From: Thalassovita autumnalis
GTDB taxonomy: Bacteria > Pseudomonadota > Alphaproteobacteria > Rhodobacterales > Rhodobacteraceae
Reading direction: 5' to 3'
Assembly: GCF_001458255.1 (NCBI RefSeq)
Contig: NZ_CYSB01000010.1
Span: 1-64,000, forward strand
Length of the DNA stretch: 64,000 nucleotides
A model generated the notes under the pieces. It saw only the letters and a list, made by a program, of their open reading frames with translations. It was not told the origin of the DNA and ran no database searches. This document shows, piece after piece, positions 29,416 through 38,663 of the stretch. The position numbers were made by a program, and so were the translations under genes. Every line of letters begins with the position of its first letter. The stretch's first letter is position 1.

Positions 29416-30363
29416 ATGATGGAATGGCTTTACGCAGCCCTTGGGCTGGTGATCTTGCTGTTGGCGGGGGACGCACTGGTGAAAGGCGCGGTGAATTTGT
29501 CACTGCGCATCGGCATCCCGGCCCTGATTGTCAGCCTGACGGTGGTGGCCTTTGGCACCTCAGCGCCTGAATTGCTGATCTCAATCACCGCCGCGCTGGA
29601 GGACAAGCCGGGGATCACGCTGGGCAACGTCATCGGGTCCAACACCGCCAATGTGTTGCTGGTGCTGGGGGTGCCGGCGCTGATCGCGACGATGCACTCC
29701 GCCCATTGCAACACCAAGATGAGCTATCTGCAGATGGTGTTCGGCAGCCTTTTGTTCATCGGACTTTGTTTCTTCGGCACGTTTACCTTTGTCAGCGGTG
29801 TGGTGTTGCTGGCGGCACTTGCGGCGACGCTGACCTGGGCCTTCTTTCAGGCCAAGGCGCACCGCGCCATGGGCGAAGATGATGATCTGGAAGAACCAGA
29901 AGGCGCGGATCCTGAAATGCGCTGGTGGAAAATCATCACTTACCTTGTGTTGGGTCTGATCGGCCTGCCACTGGGCGCAGACCTGTTGTTGGACAGCGCC
30001 GTGACCATCGCACGCATGTTTGGTATCACGGAAACCGTGATCGGTCTGACCTTGGTGGCCATCGGCACCTCACTGCCAGAACTGGCGACGACCGTGATGG
30101 CAGCGATCCGCAGGCAGGCTGACGTGGCGCTGGGCAATGTCATTGGCTCAAACATGTTCAACCTGCTGGCAGTGATAGGCGTCACCGCAGTGGTCAGTCC
30201 CATTCCGGTTGATCCTGACCTGTTGGAGTTTGACGTTTGGGTCATGCTGGGCGCAACCCTGCTGCTGGTGCCGTTTGTGTTCCTGCGTGCCAATATCACC
30301 CGGATCTGGGGCGTGGTGCTGACAGGGCTTTACGTCACCTATATCTTCACGGTTCTGCACTGA
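29416..30363 (+). CDS. Calcium/sodium antiporter (CaCA family, YrbG-like)
   Basis: 315 aa with about ten membrane segments in two homologous halves. Each half has the alpha-repeat: GTSAPELLISITAALEDKPG with LGNVIGSNTANVLLVLG, and IGTSLPELATTVMAAIRRQ with LGNVIGSNMFNLLAVIG. The acidic residues in PEL are the ion ligands in this family. An acidic cytoplasmic loop (EDDDLEEPEGADPE) separates the halves. Third gene of the S49 operon. Confidence 0.92.
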   Translation: MMEWLYAALGLVILLLAGDALVKGAVNLSLRIGIPALIVSLTVVAFGTSAPELLISITAALEDKPGITLGNVIGSNTANVLLVLGVPALIATMHSAHCNTKMSYLQMVFGSLLFIGLCFFGTFTFVSGVVLLAALAATLTWAFFQAKAHRAMGEDDDLEEPEGADPEMRWWKIITYLVLGLIGLPLGADLLLDSAVTIARMFGITETVIGLTLVAIGTSLPELATTVMAAIRRQADVALGNVIGSNMFNLLAVIGVTAVVSPIPVDPDLLEFDVWVMLGATLLLVPFVFLRANITRIWGVVLTGLYVTYIFTVLH

Positions 30364-30382
30364 TTTATAACGGGAGGGGCCC

Positions 30383-31165
30383 ATGGCAGTTGCATTGGTG
30401 ACCGGCGCGGGCAAGCGTCTGGGGCGCGCGATGGCGCTTTATCTGGCACGTCGTGGCCACGATCTTGCCGTGCATTATGCCAATTCCGCCACTGAGGCGT
30501 CAGAGGTTGTGGCCGAGGTCCGCGCGATGGGGCGGCAGGCTGAGGCCTTTCAGGCCGATCTGTTGGATGAGCCGGCGACCGAAGGGTTGTTCCCGCGCGT
30601 GGCGGCCGCCTTTGACACGCCCGTTACCTGTCTGGTGAACAATGCCTCCGTGTTTGAATATGACCGGCTGGAAACGGCCACCCGCGCCAGCTGGGATCGG
30701 CATTTCAACTCAAACCTTCGGGCGCCCTTTGTGCTGACCCAAGCGATGGCCGCCCAAGTGCCTGAGGCGACGCGGGACGAAAACGGTGAATTGATGCCGC
30801 AGGGTCTGGTGGTGAACATGGTGGATCAGCGCGTGCGCAAGCTGACGCCAGAGTTCATGACCTACACTTTGGCCAAGATGGGGCTGTGGACCTTTACCCA
30901 GACCGCAGCCTTGGGGTTGGCCCCACATGTTCGGGTCAATGCGATCGGCCCCGGCACCACCTTAATTGGTGCGCGGCAAACTCAGGACCACTTTGATGCG
31001 CAACGCCAGCGGTCTATTCTGCAGCGTGGGGCCAATGTCAGCGATATCACTGCTGCGCTTGGATTTTTCCTCGATTCGCCGGCTGTGACGGGGCAGTTGA
31101 TCTGTGCCGATGGTGGTCAGCATCTGGCCTGGCAGACCCCGGATATCATCAATAAGCGCGGCTAG
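30383..31165 (+). CDS. SDR oxidoreductase, pteridine reductase-like
   Basis: 260 aa classical short-chain dehydrogenase. The NADPH motif TGAGKRLGRA fits TGxxxRxG, the signature of pteridine reductases (PTR1/FolM group). NNASVFEYD is the NAG-type motif and YTLAK holds the catalytic Tyr and Lys. C-terminal substrate helix AALGFFLDSPAVTGQ is normal. A role in dihydropterin or dihydrofolate reduction is suggested by the signature only. RBS GGGAGG before ATG. It lies 19 bases after the antiporter and could be co-transcribed. Confidence 0.8.
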   Translation: MAVALVTGAGKRLGRAMALYLARRGHDLAVHYANSATEASEVVAEVRAMGRQAEAFQADLLDEPATEGLFPRVAAAFDTPVTCLVNNASVFEYDRLETATRASWDRHFNSNLRAPFVLTQAMAAQVPEATRDENGELMPQGLVVNMVDQRVRKLTPEFMTYTLAKMGLWTFTQTAALGLAPHVRVNAIGPGTTLIGARQTQDHFDAQRQRSILQRGANVSDITAALGFFLDSPAVTGQLICADGGQHLAWQTPDIINKRG

Positions 31166-31459
31166 AAGGTGAGTCCGTGCCAAAGTTTTGCACGTGGGCC
31201 AGTTTTGTTACGAAGTTGTTACCAAATATTTAACAATTTCAACTACTTGGTAATTTTAAAGAAAAGTATTATTTAATTTCAAATAGTTATAATGTCGCCT
31301 AATTTTTAGGCAAATCAACAAAATCACCCAAAAATAACGAAAAAGCGCGGTTCCCCAAAAGATATCTTCAGAGTTATCCACATAAACCGTGGAAAGCTTT
31401 CCTCTTGCCCCATCGCTCCAAAGATTGCAGCCGGGCAGAGGGAATCATATCTCTGGTCT
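31166..31459. promoter_or_regulatory. AT-rich segment with consensus DnaA box upstream of uvrC
   Basis: The stretch 31200-31375 is strikingly AT-rich for this genome. It has a perfect TTATCCACA at 31374-31382, a GCCTAA-TTT-TTAGGC hairpin (31297-31311) and a TTACCAA/TTGGTAA inverted repeat (31219-31225 and 31247-31253). No gene is seen. It may be the uvrC promoter region with DnaA-dependent control, or a DnaA-binding locus of another kind. Confidence 0.45.
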
Positions 31460-33325
31460 ATGACCGATTCCTCTGCCGATTCTCTGACCGGCCACGCCCT
31501 GATCCAAGACTATCTCAAGACGCTGGACGCTTCGCCCGGCGTCTACCGCATGCTGGATGCGCAGGCGCGGGTTCTCTACGTTGGCAAAGCGCGAAATCTG
31601 CGGGCGCGGGTGTCAAACTACGCCCGACCGGCGGGACATTCGGGGCGCATTGCCCGGATGATTTCGGAAACTGCCTCGATGATGTTTCTGACAACGCAGA
31701 CAGAAACTGAGGCGTTGTTGCTGGAACAGAACCTGATCAAGCAGCTGAAGCCGCGCTACAACGTGCTGCTGCGCGACGATAAATCCTTTCCCAACATTCT
31801 GGTGACGGCAACACATCAGTTCCCGCAGATCACCAAGCATCGTGGCGCCAAGAAATCGAAGGGCCGCTATTACGGTCCCTTTGCCAGCGCTGGCGCGGTC
31901 AACCGAACCCTGAACCAATTGCAGAAGGTGTTCCTGCTGCGGAACTGTTCCGATGCGATGTTTTCCAGCCGCAGCCGGCCCTGTCTGCTCTATCAGATCA
32001 AGCGTTGCTCTGGCCCCTGCGTCGGCAAAATCTCGGCTGAGGATTACGCCGCCTCTGTCAAAGATGCCGAACAGTTCCTGTCAGGCCGGTCCACCGAAAT
32101 TCAGGAAACACTGGCGGCACAGATGATGGAAGCCAGCGAAGCGATGGAGTTTGAGCGCGCCGCCGCCCTGCGGGACCGGATCCGGGCGCTGACGCAGGTG
32201 CAGACGGTGCAGGGGATCAACCCGCGCACCGTGCAAGAGGCCGATATCGTCGCGTTGCATATGGAAAACGGACAGGCCTGTGTGCAGGTCTTCTTTATCC
32301 GGGCGGGACAGAACTGGGGTAACCGTGATTTCTATCCGCGCGTTGGCGTGGATATTGAGGCGCCCGAGGTTTTGGAAGCCTTCCTAGGCCAGTTCTACGA
32401 CAGCAAGGAACCGCCGCGGCAGTTGATCCTGTCGCACCCGATTGATGATCCGGATCTGATGGCCGAAGCCCTTGGGCAGAAGCTGGGGCGCAAGGTGGAA
32501 ATTCTGGTCCCCCAGCGCGGTGAAAAGGCTGAGCTGGTCGACGGGGCGCTTCGCAATGCACGCGAAAGTCTGGCACGTAAAATGTCCGAAAGCGCCACCC
32601 AGACCAAACTGCTGAACGGTCTGGCGGAGGCCTTTGGCCTCGACGCGGCACCGGGGCGGATCGAGGTTTACGACAACTCGCACATCCAAGGCACCAATGC
32701 GGTGGGGGGGATGATTGTCGCGGGGCCCGAAGGCTTCATGAAAAACCAATACCGCAAATTCAACATCAAGGGGGATGATCTGACCCCCGGTGATGACTTC
32801 GGTATGATGAAAGAGGTGCTGACGCGCCGGTTCAAACGCCTGCTGAAAGAGGACCCGGACCGCGACAAGGGCATGTGGCCCGATCTGCTGTTGATCGATG
32901 GTGGCGCCGGTCAGGTGTCTGCGGTGCAGGAGATTATGGAAGAATACGGGGTGGAGGACATTCCGATGGTCGGGGTCGCCAAAGGTGTGGATCGTGATCA
33001 CGGCAAGGAAGAGTTCCATCGTCCCGGCACCCGGCCCTTTGCGCTGCAACGCAATGATCCGGTGCTGTATTTCATCCAACGCATGCGGGATGAGGCGCAT
33101 CGGTTTGCCATCGGGACCCATCGCGCAAAACGCGCCAAATCAATCGGAGCCACCCCCTTGGATGAGGTGCCGGGTGTTGGTGCGACGCGCAAAAGGGCGC
33201 TCTTGGCGCACTTTGGATCTGCCAAAGCGGTGAGTCGAGCAGCCCTTGCAGATTTGCGCGCGGTTGAGGGGATTTCAGACACTTTGGCGCAGACAATTTA
33301 TGACTTTTTCCATGAAAAAGGCTGA
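31460..33325 (+). CDS. uvrC: Excinuclease ABC subunit C
   Basis: 621 aa, full length. Order: GIY-YIG nuclease ([20 protein letters not shown], ~20-105), UVR domain ([20 protein letters not shown], ~215), UvrC RNase H-like nuclease ([31 protein letters not shown]), and a tandem helix-hairpin-helix C-terminus ([20 protein letters not shown]). It makes both incisions in nucleotide excision repair with UvrB. ATG 31460 fits the conserved N-terminus. Confidence 0.97.
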   Translation: MTDSSADSLTGHALIQDYLKTLDASPGVYRMLDAQARVLYVGKARNLRARVSNYARPAGHSGRIARMISETASMMFLTTQTETEALLLEQNLIKQLKPRYNVLLRDDKSFPNILVTATHQFPQITKHRGAKKSKGRYYGPFASAGAVNRTLNQLQKVFLLRNCSDAMFSSRSRPCLLYQIKRCSGPCVGKISAEDYAASVKDAEQFLSGRSTEIQETLAAQMMEASEAMEFERAAALRDRIRALTQVQTVQGINPRTVQEADIVALHMENGQACVQVFFIRAGQNWGNRDFYPRVGVDIEAPEVLEAFLGQFYDSKEPPRQLILSHPIDDPDLMAEALGQKLGRKVEILVPQRGEKAELVDGALRNARESLARKMSESATQTKLLNGLAEAFGLDAAPGRIEVYDNSHIQGTNAVGGMIVAGPEGFMKNQYRKFNIKGDDLTPGDDFGMMKEVLTRRFKRLLKEDPDRDKGMWPDLLLIDGGAGQVSAVQEIMEEYGVEDIPMVGVAKGVDRDHGKEEFHRPGTRPFALQRNDPVLYFIQRMRDEAHRFAIGTHRAKRAKSIGATPLDEVPGVGATRKRALLAHFGSAKAVSRAALADLRAVEGISDTLAQTIYDFFHEKG

Positions 33326-33473
33326 TTTACCCGCCTAGGGTTGTGCCGCAACCCATGGGGAACGCTTGCTTTTGTTTTGCCGGCCCTCAATAGTATTGGG
33401 ACTGTTCTGCGGCTTCGGGCAAAGGAACAGGCGCCCAGGCCGCTTCGGATGACGAACACCGAAGGGAGGCGAT

Positions 33474-33968
33474 ATGTCGGGACAATTCCTGCACTACGCC
33501 GCCGTTACGGCGGTGATGAATGTGGCGATCTGGGGGCCGGCTGCATGGGCTGGCCCACAGGATGTGGTACACCTCAGCGGTGACGTGACCGCTGGCACGC
33601 AGAGCGTGAGTATCGCAGATCTCGAAGCGATTGGTCTGGCCGAGGTTGAGACCTTTAATCCGCATGAAGCAAACGCCGATCAGTATGCAGGCGTTTGGCT
33701 AACTGACCTGATCGAAACTTTCGGCACTGGTCAGACGCAAAGTGTCACGCTCACTGCTATTGACCACTATCAGGCGCAGTTTTCACGTCAGGAATGGCAG
33801 GAAATGGAGGTTCTTCTTGCCACACGCGCAAATGGCAAGTTTCTTGAATTTGAAACAAGGGGACCAATGCGTGTGGTCATCGCGGACTATGACGAAACAA
33901 AACGATTACATCAGGAAACAGTGGCTAAATGGGTGTGGATGATCACCGAAATCGAATTCCAAGACTGA
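33474..33968 (+). CDS. Exported protein with Moco-oxidoreductase-like fold, cysteine-free
   Basis: 164 aa. Signal peptide (VTAVMNVAIWGPAAWA then GPQD) and a mature domain resembling the oxidoreductase molybdopterin-binding fold: VSIADLEAIGLAEVET near the start, YAGVWLTDLIETFG in the middle and WVWMITEIEFQD at the end. There is no cysteine anywhere, so the molybdenum ligand of sulfite-oxidase-type enzymes is missing. RBS GGGAGG upstream. The downstream kinase overlaps it by 40 bases, so it is likely a periplasmic binding partner of that sensor (inference) rather than an enzyme. Confidence 0.7.
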   Translation: MSGQFLHYAAVTAVMNVAIWGPAAWAGPQDVVHLSGDVTAGTQSVSIADLEAIGLAEVETFNPHEANADQYAGVWLTDLIETFGTGQTQSVTLTAIDHYQAQFSRQEWQEMEVLLATRANGKFLEFETRGPMRVVIADYDETKRLHQETVAKWVWMITEIEFQD

Positions 33969-36220
33969 TCGGGCTTTCTGCCCCCCGGGTGATTATTCTT
34001 GTTCTCCTAGGCGCCTTGGTGGTTGCAGCGCTTTTTGGGTTTGCGCTGCGTTCTGAAAACCAGGCCCGCAGAACCGCCGAAGACACGATCAGCGCTGTTG
34101 AATCGGCGCGCTACTCTTTCAAGGTGTCTCAGCTGACCCATCGCAGCATGCGTGCCTATGATCAGGCGCAGCTCACGGCGGATCCCGCCAAGTTGACAAT
34201 GGCCAACCATCTGATCCGCGCTGCACTTGGCTTCACCGCCTCGCCCTTTGCGCACAATCAGGAACTGGTGGATGACATGGTGCGTGATCTCAATGAGATT
34301 GAGGCCATCATGCGGGCGGGTGGCCTGGACGCTTCCGTGGACCAGTTGGCGCGGTTGGATCAACTTCTGGCGCTGATTGACCGCAGCACCATCAAATACG
34401 AACAGGTGACGCAGAACCGGTTCCAGTTGCAACTGCACCTGATGGAGACGGTGGAACACCGCAAAGGTGTGATGATACGGGTGGCGTCGGTTTCGATCCT
34501 GGCTGCCCTTGTGATCTGCGCGGTGATTCTGGTTTTCATGCGGGCGGAGCAAATTCAGGCGAACCGGCGGATTGAGGCGGAAACCGCCAGCCAGGCCAAA
34601 TCGGCCTTCCTCGCCAACATGAGCCATGAAATTCGCACCCCGATGAATGGGATCGTGGGCCTGTTGGAATTGCTGAAGCAGTCACCGATGACGGACGCTC
34701 AGCGCCAGATGATCGAAAACATCAACGACTCCGCGTTTTTCCTGCTGCGCATCATCGATGACATTCTGGATGCGGCTAAAATTGATGCCGGCAAAATGCA
34801 GCTGGAGGAACAGCCGTTTAACCTGTTGGAGGCGGTGGAGCGTGCAGCGGAATCTCTGGCGGTGGAGGCACGCAGCAACAATGTGCGTTTTCAGGTTTAT
34901 GTTGATCCTGAGGTGCCGGATTGCGTTTCAGGCGATGCCTTGCGGTTACGCCAGATCTTGCTGAACCTGCTGAGCAACGCCATCAAATTCAGCCGGTCCG
35001 AGGATGGCAAACTGGGCCACGTGCAGCTCTGGGTCTCGGTCGCACGGGATCCTGATCGCCTGCAGTTCCGGGTCATCGACAAGGGCATCGGCATGGAGCC
35101 TGAGGTGATTGAGCGGATCTTTCACCCCTTCAATCAGGGCGAAGAATCCACAACCCGCAAGTTTGGCGGCACCGGTCTGGGGTTGGTGATCACCCGCAAT
35201 CTGGTGGAGCTGATGGGCGGTGTGCTTGAGGTGGAAAGCACACCCAACGATGGCTCAACCTTCACCGTCACCATCCCAAATCTACCCGCCATCTGTGAGG
35301 AGACCTTGCCGGATGTAGAGGGGGTTCACGTCATCTTGCGGATGGATCACCTTAATTTCTCCGCCCGGATGGGGCAAAGCCTTGAGCGCCGCGGCGCCGT
35401 TGTTCATATCGCGGAAAATCGCAGCGACATGGCTGCCCAGATCAAACAGGCCGGGGGCGAGGCCGTTTTAGTTCTGGGGCTGGGCAGCTTTGAAGAAAAT
35501 GCCGAGGAAATGGATGTGCTGCTGCAGGAGCATGCGGATCTGAAAATCATGGTGATGGACCCCGCGCGTGGCAATCCAAAGGGGCTGACCGCCCCGGGGC
35601 TATACGTGTCCTACCGTTATCCGATGCATCACAGCGATCTGGTGCGCGGCATCGCGATGCTCAGCGGCCGTTGGAAGGGTCCAAAACCCGTTGTACAGGC
35701 GCGCCCCGAAGTCTTGGTCCCCGGTGAGCCACCAATGTTGCTGCCACCGCTGCAGATTGAGACGGTTGGCAAAGGAAGCGAGGGGAGGGATGCAGGCCGT
35801 GCGGCCCATGTTCTGGTGATTGAGGACAATCCGCTGAACCTTTCGGTGCTGACGCGCCAGTTGACGGTTCTGGGCGTGAGCTATCAAACCGCCACAAACG
35901 GGCAGGAAGGGCTGGAGCATTGGCGAAAAGGCCAGTTTGACGCCATTCTTACCGATTGCCAGATGCCGGTGATGGACGGGCTCGACATGACGCGCCAGAT
36001 CCGCAGTGAGGAGGCCCAGAGTGGCAGTGCTGCTATTCCCATCCTTGCCATCTCGGCATCAGCCCTGCCGCAGGAGGCAGAGCGTTCCCTGGCGGCGGGC
36101 ATGTCGGACTATCTGACCAAGCCGCTGCAGATCGAAACGCTGGCGCAAAGCCTTCAATCCTGGTTGCCCGGTGCGGTGCCTGAGGGACGCGGGGACCTGA
36201 AAGGTCCTTCCCTAAGCTGA
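33929..36220 (+). CDS. Hybrid sensor histidine kinase with pseudo-receiver and receiver
   Basis: 763 aa. TM1 (~20-40, VIILVLLGALVVAALFGFAL), periplasmic helical domain (~45-185), TM2 (~188-208), HisKA ([19 protein letters not shown], ~230), HATPase (LLNLLSNAIKFS, FGGTGLGLVITRNL), a receiver-like segment without phospho-Asp (~455-590), and a true receiver (~630-750; DAILTDCQMPVMDG). ATG 33929 lies inside the preceding gene, with AGGA 13 bases upstream; GTG 33935 is an alternative. The overlap couples its translation to the exported protein. This pair lies between uvrC and pgsA, which I know as adjacent in relatives. Confidence 0.85.
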   Translation: MGVDDHRNRIPRLIGLSAPRVIILVLLGALVVAALFGFALRSENQARRTAEDTISAVESARYSFKVSQLTHRSMRAYDQAQLTADPAKLTMANHLIRAALGFTASPFAHNQELVDDMVRDLNEIEAIMRAGGLDASVDQLARLDQLLALIDRSTIKYEQVTQNRFQLQLHLMETVEHRKGVMIRVASVSILAALVICAVILVFMRAEQIQANRRIEAETASQAKSAFLANMSHEIRTPMNGIVGLLELLKQSPMTDAQRQMIENINDSAFFLLRIIDDILDAAKIDAGKMQLEEQPFNLLEAVERAAESLAVEARSNNVRFQVYVDPEVPDCVSGDALRLRQILLNLLSNAIKFSRSEDGKLGHVQLWVSVARDPDRLQFRVIDKGIGMEPEVIERIFHPFNQGEESTTRKFGGTGLGLVITRNLVELMGGVLEVESTPNDGSTFTVTIPNLPAICEETLPDVEGVHVILRMDHLNFSARMGQSLERRGAVVHIAENRSDMAAQIKQAGGEAVLVLGLGSFEENAEEMDVLLQEHADLKIMVMDPARGNPKGLTAPGLYVSYRYPMHHSDLVRGIAMLSGRWKGPKPVVQARPEVLVPGEPPMLLPPLQIETVGKGSEGRDAGRAAHVLVIEDNPLNLSVLTRQLTVLGVSYQTATNGQEGLEHWRKGQFDAILTDCQMPVMDGLDMTRQIRSEEAQSGSAAIPILAISASALPQEAERSLAAGMSDYLTKPLQIETLAQSLQSWLPGAVPEGRGDLKGPSLS

Positions 36221-36305
36221 CGCAAGAGGGTCACGTCCGGAACCGTTTTCAAGAAAGGCCGGCGCGCCACTTTCCCCGGCGCACGTCACAGGGTAAGGAT
36301 TGGGC

Positions 36306-36968
36306 ATGACCTGGACGATCCCTAATATCCTGACCGTTGCGCGCCTGTTGGCCGCGCCCGGTGTCGCCGTGATGTTTCTATACTTCACAAGGCCTTACGC
36401 TGACTGGTTTGCCCTCGTGCTGTTTGTCTTGGCGGCGCTCACGGATTGGATTGATGGCTACCTCGCCCGGTCCTGGGGACAGGAAAGCAAGATGGGCGCG
36501 ATGCTGGATCCGATTGCGGACAAGGCCATGGTGGTGATCGCGCTGATGGTGATCGTGGGCTATTCCTCCATGTCACCCTGGCTGGTGCTGCCGGCCACTG
36601 TGATCCTCTTCCGCGAAGTGTTTGTTTCGGGCCTGCGCGAATTCCTTGGCGATACGGCCGGCACGCTGAAAGTGACCAAACTGGCCAAGTGGAAAACCAC
36701 CGCCCAAATGGTGGCCATTGCCCTGCTGTTTGCCCAAGGTGTGTTTGAGCACTACTTCGGCATGAGTGTGCTGGGAATGAACGATGAGATTGTTGCCCAG
36801 ATCCTGTCAGGTGAACTGCCGGATGATCTGGGTCTTGCGTGGAAACTCAGCGGAATGGTTTGGGCTGGCAATGCCGGTCTGGTGCTGTTGTGGGTCGCGG
36901 CGCTTTTGACCTTCATCACCGGGCTGGATTACTTCAACAAGGCGCGGCCGCATCTGAAGGATAATTAA
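36306..36968 (+). CDS. pgsA: CDP-diacylglycerol--glycerol-3-phosphate 3-phosphatidyltransferase
   Basis: 220 aa integral membrane enzyme making phosphatidylglycerol phosphate. The CDP-alcohol phosphotransferase motif is complete: DWIDGYLAR, then SWGQESKM, G, AML, DPIAD, matching D(x)2DG(x)2AR(x)8G(x)3D(x)3D. ATG 36306 follows AAGGA at 6 bases; an in-frame TTG at 36300 is less likely. moaD begins one base after its stop. Confidence 0.95.
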   Translation: MTWTIPNILTVARLLAAPGVAVMFLYFTRPYADWFALVLFVLAALTDWIDGYLARSWGQESKMGAMLDPIADKAMVVIALMVIVGYSSMSPWLVLPATVILFREVFVSGLREFLGDTAGTLKVTKLAKWKTTAQMVAIALLFAQGVFEHYFGMSVLGMNDEIVAQILSGELPDDLGLAWKLSGMVWAGNAGLVLLWVAALLTFITGLDYFNKARPHLKDN

Positions 36969-36969
36969 G

Positions 36970-37215
36970 ATGGATGTGCTTTATTTTGCATGGGTTCGGG
37001 AACGGATCGGTATTCCGCGCGAAACGCTGGACTCTAGCGCCACAACAGTTGGTGAACTGGTCGAAGAGCTGAAAGCGCGTGAAGAACGCTATGCCGCCGC
37101 CTTTGCTGATCTGTCGGCGCTGCGTGTTGCACTGGATCAGGACCTTAGCGATTTTGACGCCTCGCTTGAGGGCGTGCGCGAAGTGGCCTTTTTCCCGCCG
37201 ATGACCGGCGGCTAA
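36970..37215 (+). CDS. moaD: Molybdopterin synthase small subunit MoaD
   Basis: 81 aa ubiquitin-like protein ending in the required Gly-Gly (FFPPMTGG), which is thiocarboxylated to carry sulfur to precursor Z. FAWVRERIG is typical of the N-terminus. Directly behind pgsA and 11 bases before moaE. Confidence 0.95.
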   Translation: MDVLYFAWVRERIGIPRETLDSSATTVGELVEELKAREERYAAAFADLSALRVALDQDLSDFDASLEGVREVAFFPPMTGG

Positions 37216-37226
37216 AGGGGGGCACG

Positions 37227-37670
37227 ATGGACATCCGCGTACAGGAAGCGCCGTTTGATCTGGGCCATGAGGTTGAGGCCTTTACCGATCGCCAGGTCAA
37301 TATGGGCGCGGTGGTCACCTTCACCGGCATCACCCGCGATCTGCCTGGCGCGGGCATGGACCGGATGGAGATGGAACATTACCCCGGCATGACCGAACGG
37401 GCGCTGACCAAAATCGCCGAAGACGCGATGGCGCGCTGGGATCTGGGGGATGTGCTGATCATCCACCGCTACGGCGTGCTGCGCCCACAGGACCGGATCA
37501 TGATGGTCGGCACCGCCTCGCGCCACCGGGCGCATGCCTTTGAGGCGGCTGAGTTCCTGATGGATTACCTGAAATCCCGCGCCCCCTTCTGGAAGAAAGA
37601 GATCACCAAAGACGGGTCTGAGTGGGTTGAGGCCAAAGACGAAGACGAAGCGGCACTGGACCGCTGGTAA
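37227..37670 (+). CDS. moaE: Molybdopterin synthase catalytic subunit MoaE
   Basis: 147 aa. Motifs VVTFTGITRDL, MEMEHYPGMTERAL, IIHRYGVLRPQD and the active-site lysine region FWKKEITKDGSEWVEA are all present. With MoaD it converts precursor Z to molybdopterin. RBS GGGG before ATG 37227. Confidence 0.95.
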   Translation: MDIRVQEAPFDLGHEVEAFTDRQVNMGAVVTFTGITRDLPGAGMDRMEMEHYPGMTERALTKIAEDAMARWDLGDVLIIHRYGVLRPQDRIMMVGTASRHRAHAFEAAEFLMDYLKSRAPFWKKEITKDGSEWVEAKDEDEAALDRW

Positions 37671-37687
37671 CGTCTTTCATCGTTCCT

Positions 37688-37750
37688 AAAATACTCTGGG
37701 GTGAAGCCGTTCAAAAACACTTCTTTTGAACGGCGAGGGGCAACGCCCCT
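37688..37750 (+). repeat. Structured intergenic element, copy 1
   Basis: Box AAATACTCTGGGG (37689-37701), then a perfect 10-base stem CCGTTCAAAA / TTTTGAACGG (37707-37733, 7-base loop), then AGGGGC-AAC-GCCCCT (37736-37750). The same box-hairpin-hairpin plan, with a different first stem, occurs at 43918-43963; a reduced copy is at 41678-41715. This copy lies after moaE and may also act as its terminator. Confidence 0.65.
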
Positions 37751-37782
37751 GCCGCGGAACGGCGTGTTTGCCTTACCTTGCC

Positions 37783-38556
37783 TTACCGTTTCGCATCCCA
37801 GCTTGCCATCAGCGCCCGCGCAGCCTGCGCCAGCATCACCACATCAATCCCCACGGCCAGGAATTGCGCGCCCCATGCGCGGTAAAGATCTGCTGCCTCA
37901 TCCGCCAGTGCCAGAATACCCGCCGCCTTGTCTGAGGCCGCGATTTTGCCCAGACCTGCCTCAATTGCCGCGCGCACCTCGGGGTGTTCGGTCTGCCCCA
38001 ACAGCCCCATGTCGGCGGCCAGATCCGAGGGGCCGATAAACACGCCATCCACACCTTCAACGGCGAGGATTTCATCCAGCGCGTTCATGCCCTTTACAGT
38101 TTCGACCTGCACCAGCAGGCAAATCTGCGCGTTGGCTGTTTGAGCGTAATCCGGGATCGCAGCAAACTGTGAGGCCCGCGCCAGTGCAGCGCCTGAGCCA
38201 CGGATGCCTTCGGGCGGATAACGGCAGGCCCGAACCAACTCGCGCGCCTGTTCCGCGCTTTCAACCATCGGGATCAGCAGGGTCTGCGCCCCGGCATCCA
38301 GCATCTGCTTGATCAGCCATTCATTGCCTACCGGCAGGCGCACAACGGCTTCGGAGTGTTTGCCCTCCAGAACTTGCAGCTGCGCAGTGATTGAATTCAG
38401 GTCATTGGGCGCGTGTTCGCCGTCAATCACCAGCCAGTCAAAGCCTGCAGTTGCCATCAATTCGGTGGGATAGGGATCGGCAAAACCTGCCCAGCAGCCA
38501 ATGACCAGCTCACCCTGTTTCAGGCGCTGTTTGAACATGTTGGTCGGGGCGGGCAT
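37783..38556 (-). CDS. HpcH/HpaI family aldolase
   Basis: 257 aa class II pyruvate-type aldolase. The metal and substrate motifs read LVIDGEHAPNDL, GIRGSGAALARASQF, LVQVETVKGMNAL and VFIGPSDLAADMG. The family cleaves 4-hydroxy-2-oxoheptanedioate or 2-keto-3-deoxyglucarate-type acids into pyruvate plus an aldehyde. ATG 38556 has RBS GAGGAG; an upstream in-frame start lacks one. It is downstream of the aromatic cluster and could clear a ring-cleavage product, but the exact substrate is not readable. Confidence 0.85.
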   Translation of the reverse strand: MPAPTNMFKQRLKQGELVIGCWAGFADPYPTELMATAGFDWLVIDGEHAPNDLNSITAQLQVLEGKHSEAVVRLPVGNEWLIKQMLDAGAQTLLIPMVESAEQARELVRACRYPPEGIRGSGAALARASQFAAIPDYAQTANAQICLLVQVETVKGMNALDEILAVEGVDGVFIGPSDLAADMGLLGQTEHPEVRAAIEAGLGKIAASDKAAGILALADEAADLYRAWGAQFLAVGIDVVMLAQAARALMASWDAKR

Positions 38557-38618
38557 GGGCAGTCTCCTCGGGTCTGCGGGTGTACGTGGCGCAGACAGGA
38601 CCACCTTGCGGAGGGCGG

Positions 38619-38643
38619 GTCAAGCCGGGAAAACCGGCTTGAC
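38619..38643 (-). terminator. Stem-loop after the FAD monooxygenase/DUF2783 pair
   Basis: Perfect 10-base stem GTCAAGCCGG / CCGGCTTGAC with a 5-base loop, 20 bases after the DUF2783 stop. There is no T-run, so it may stabilise the transcript end or attenuate read-through into the aldolase gene rather than terminate fully. Confidence 0.5.
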
Positions 38644-38663
38644 GGTTTGTTAGGGAAGCGGCC

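Noticed and set aside
31166-31459. Chromosomal origin of replication
   Set aside because: Only one consensus DnaA box is seen, and neighbours (SDR, uvrC) and uniform gene strand do not suit an origin. Kept as a finding at moderate interest, not called as an origin.
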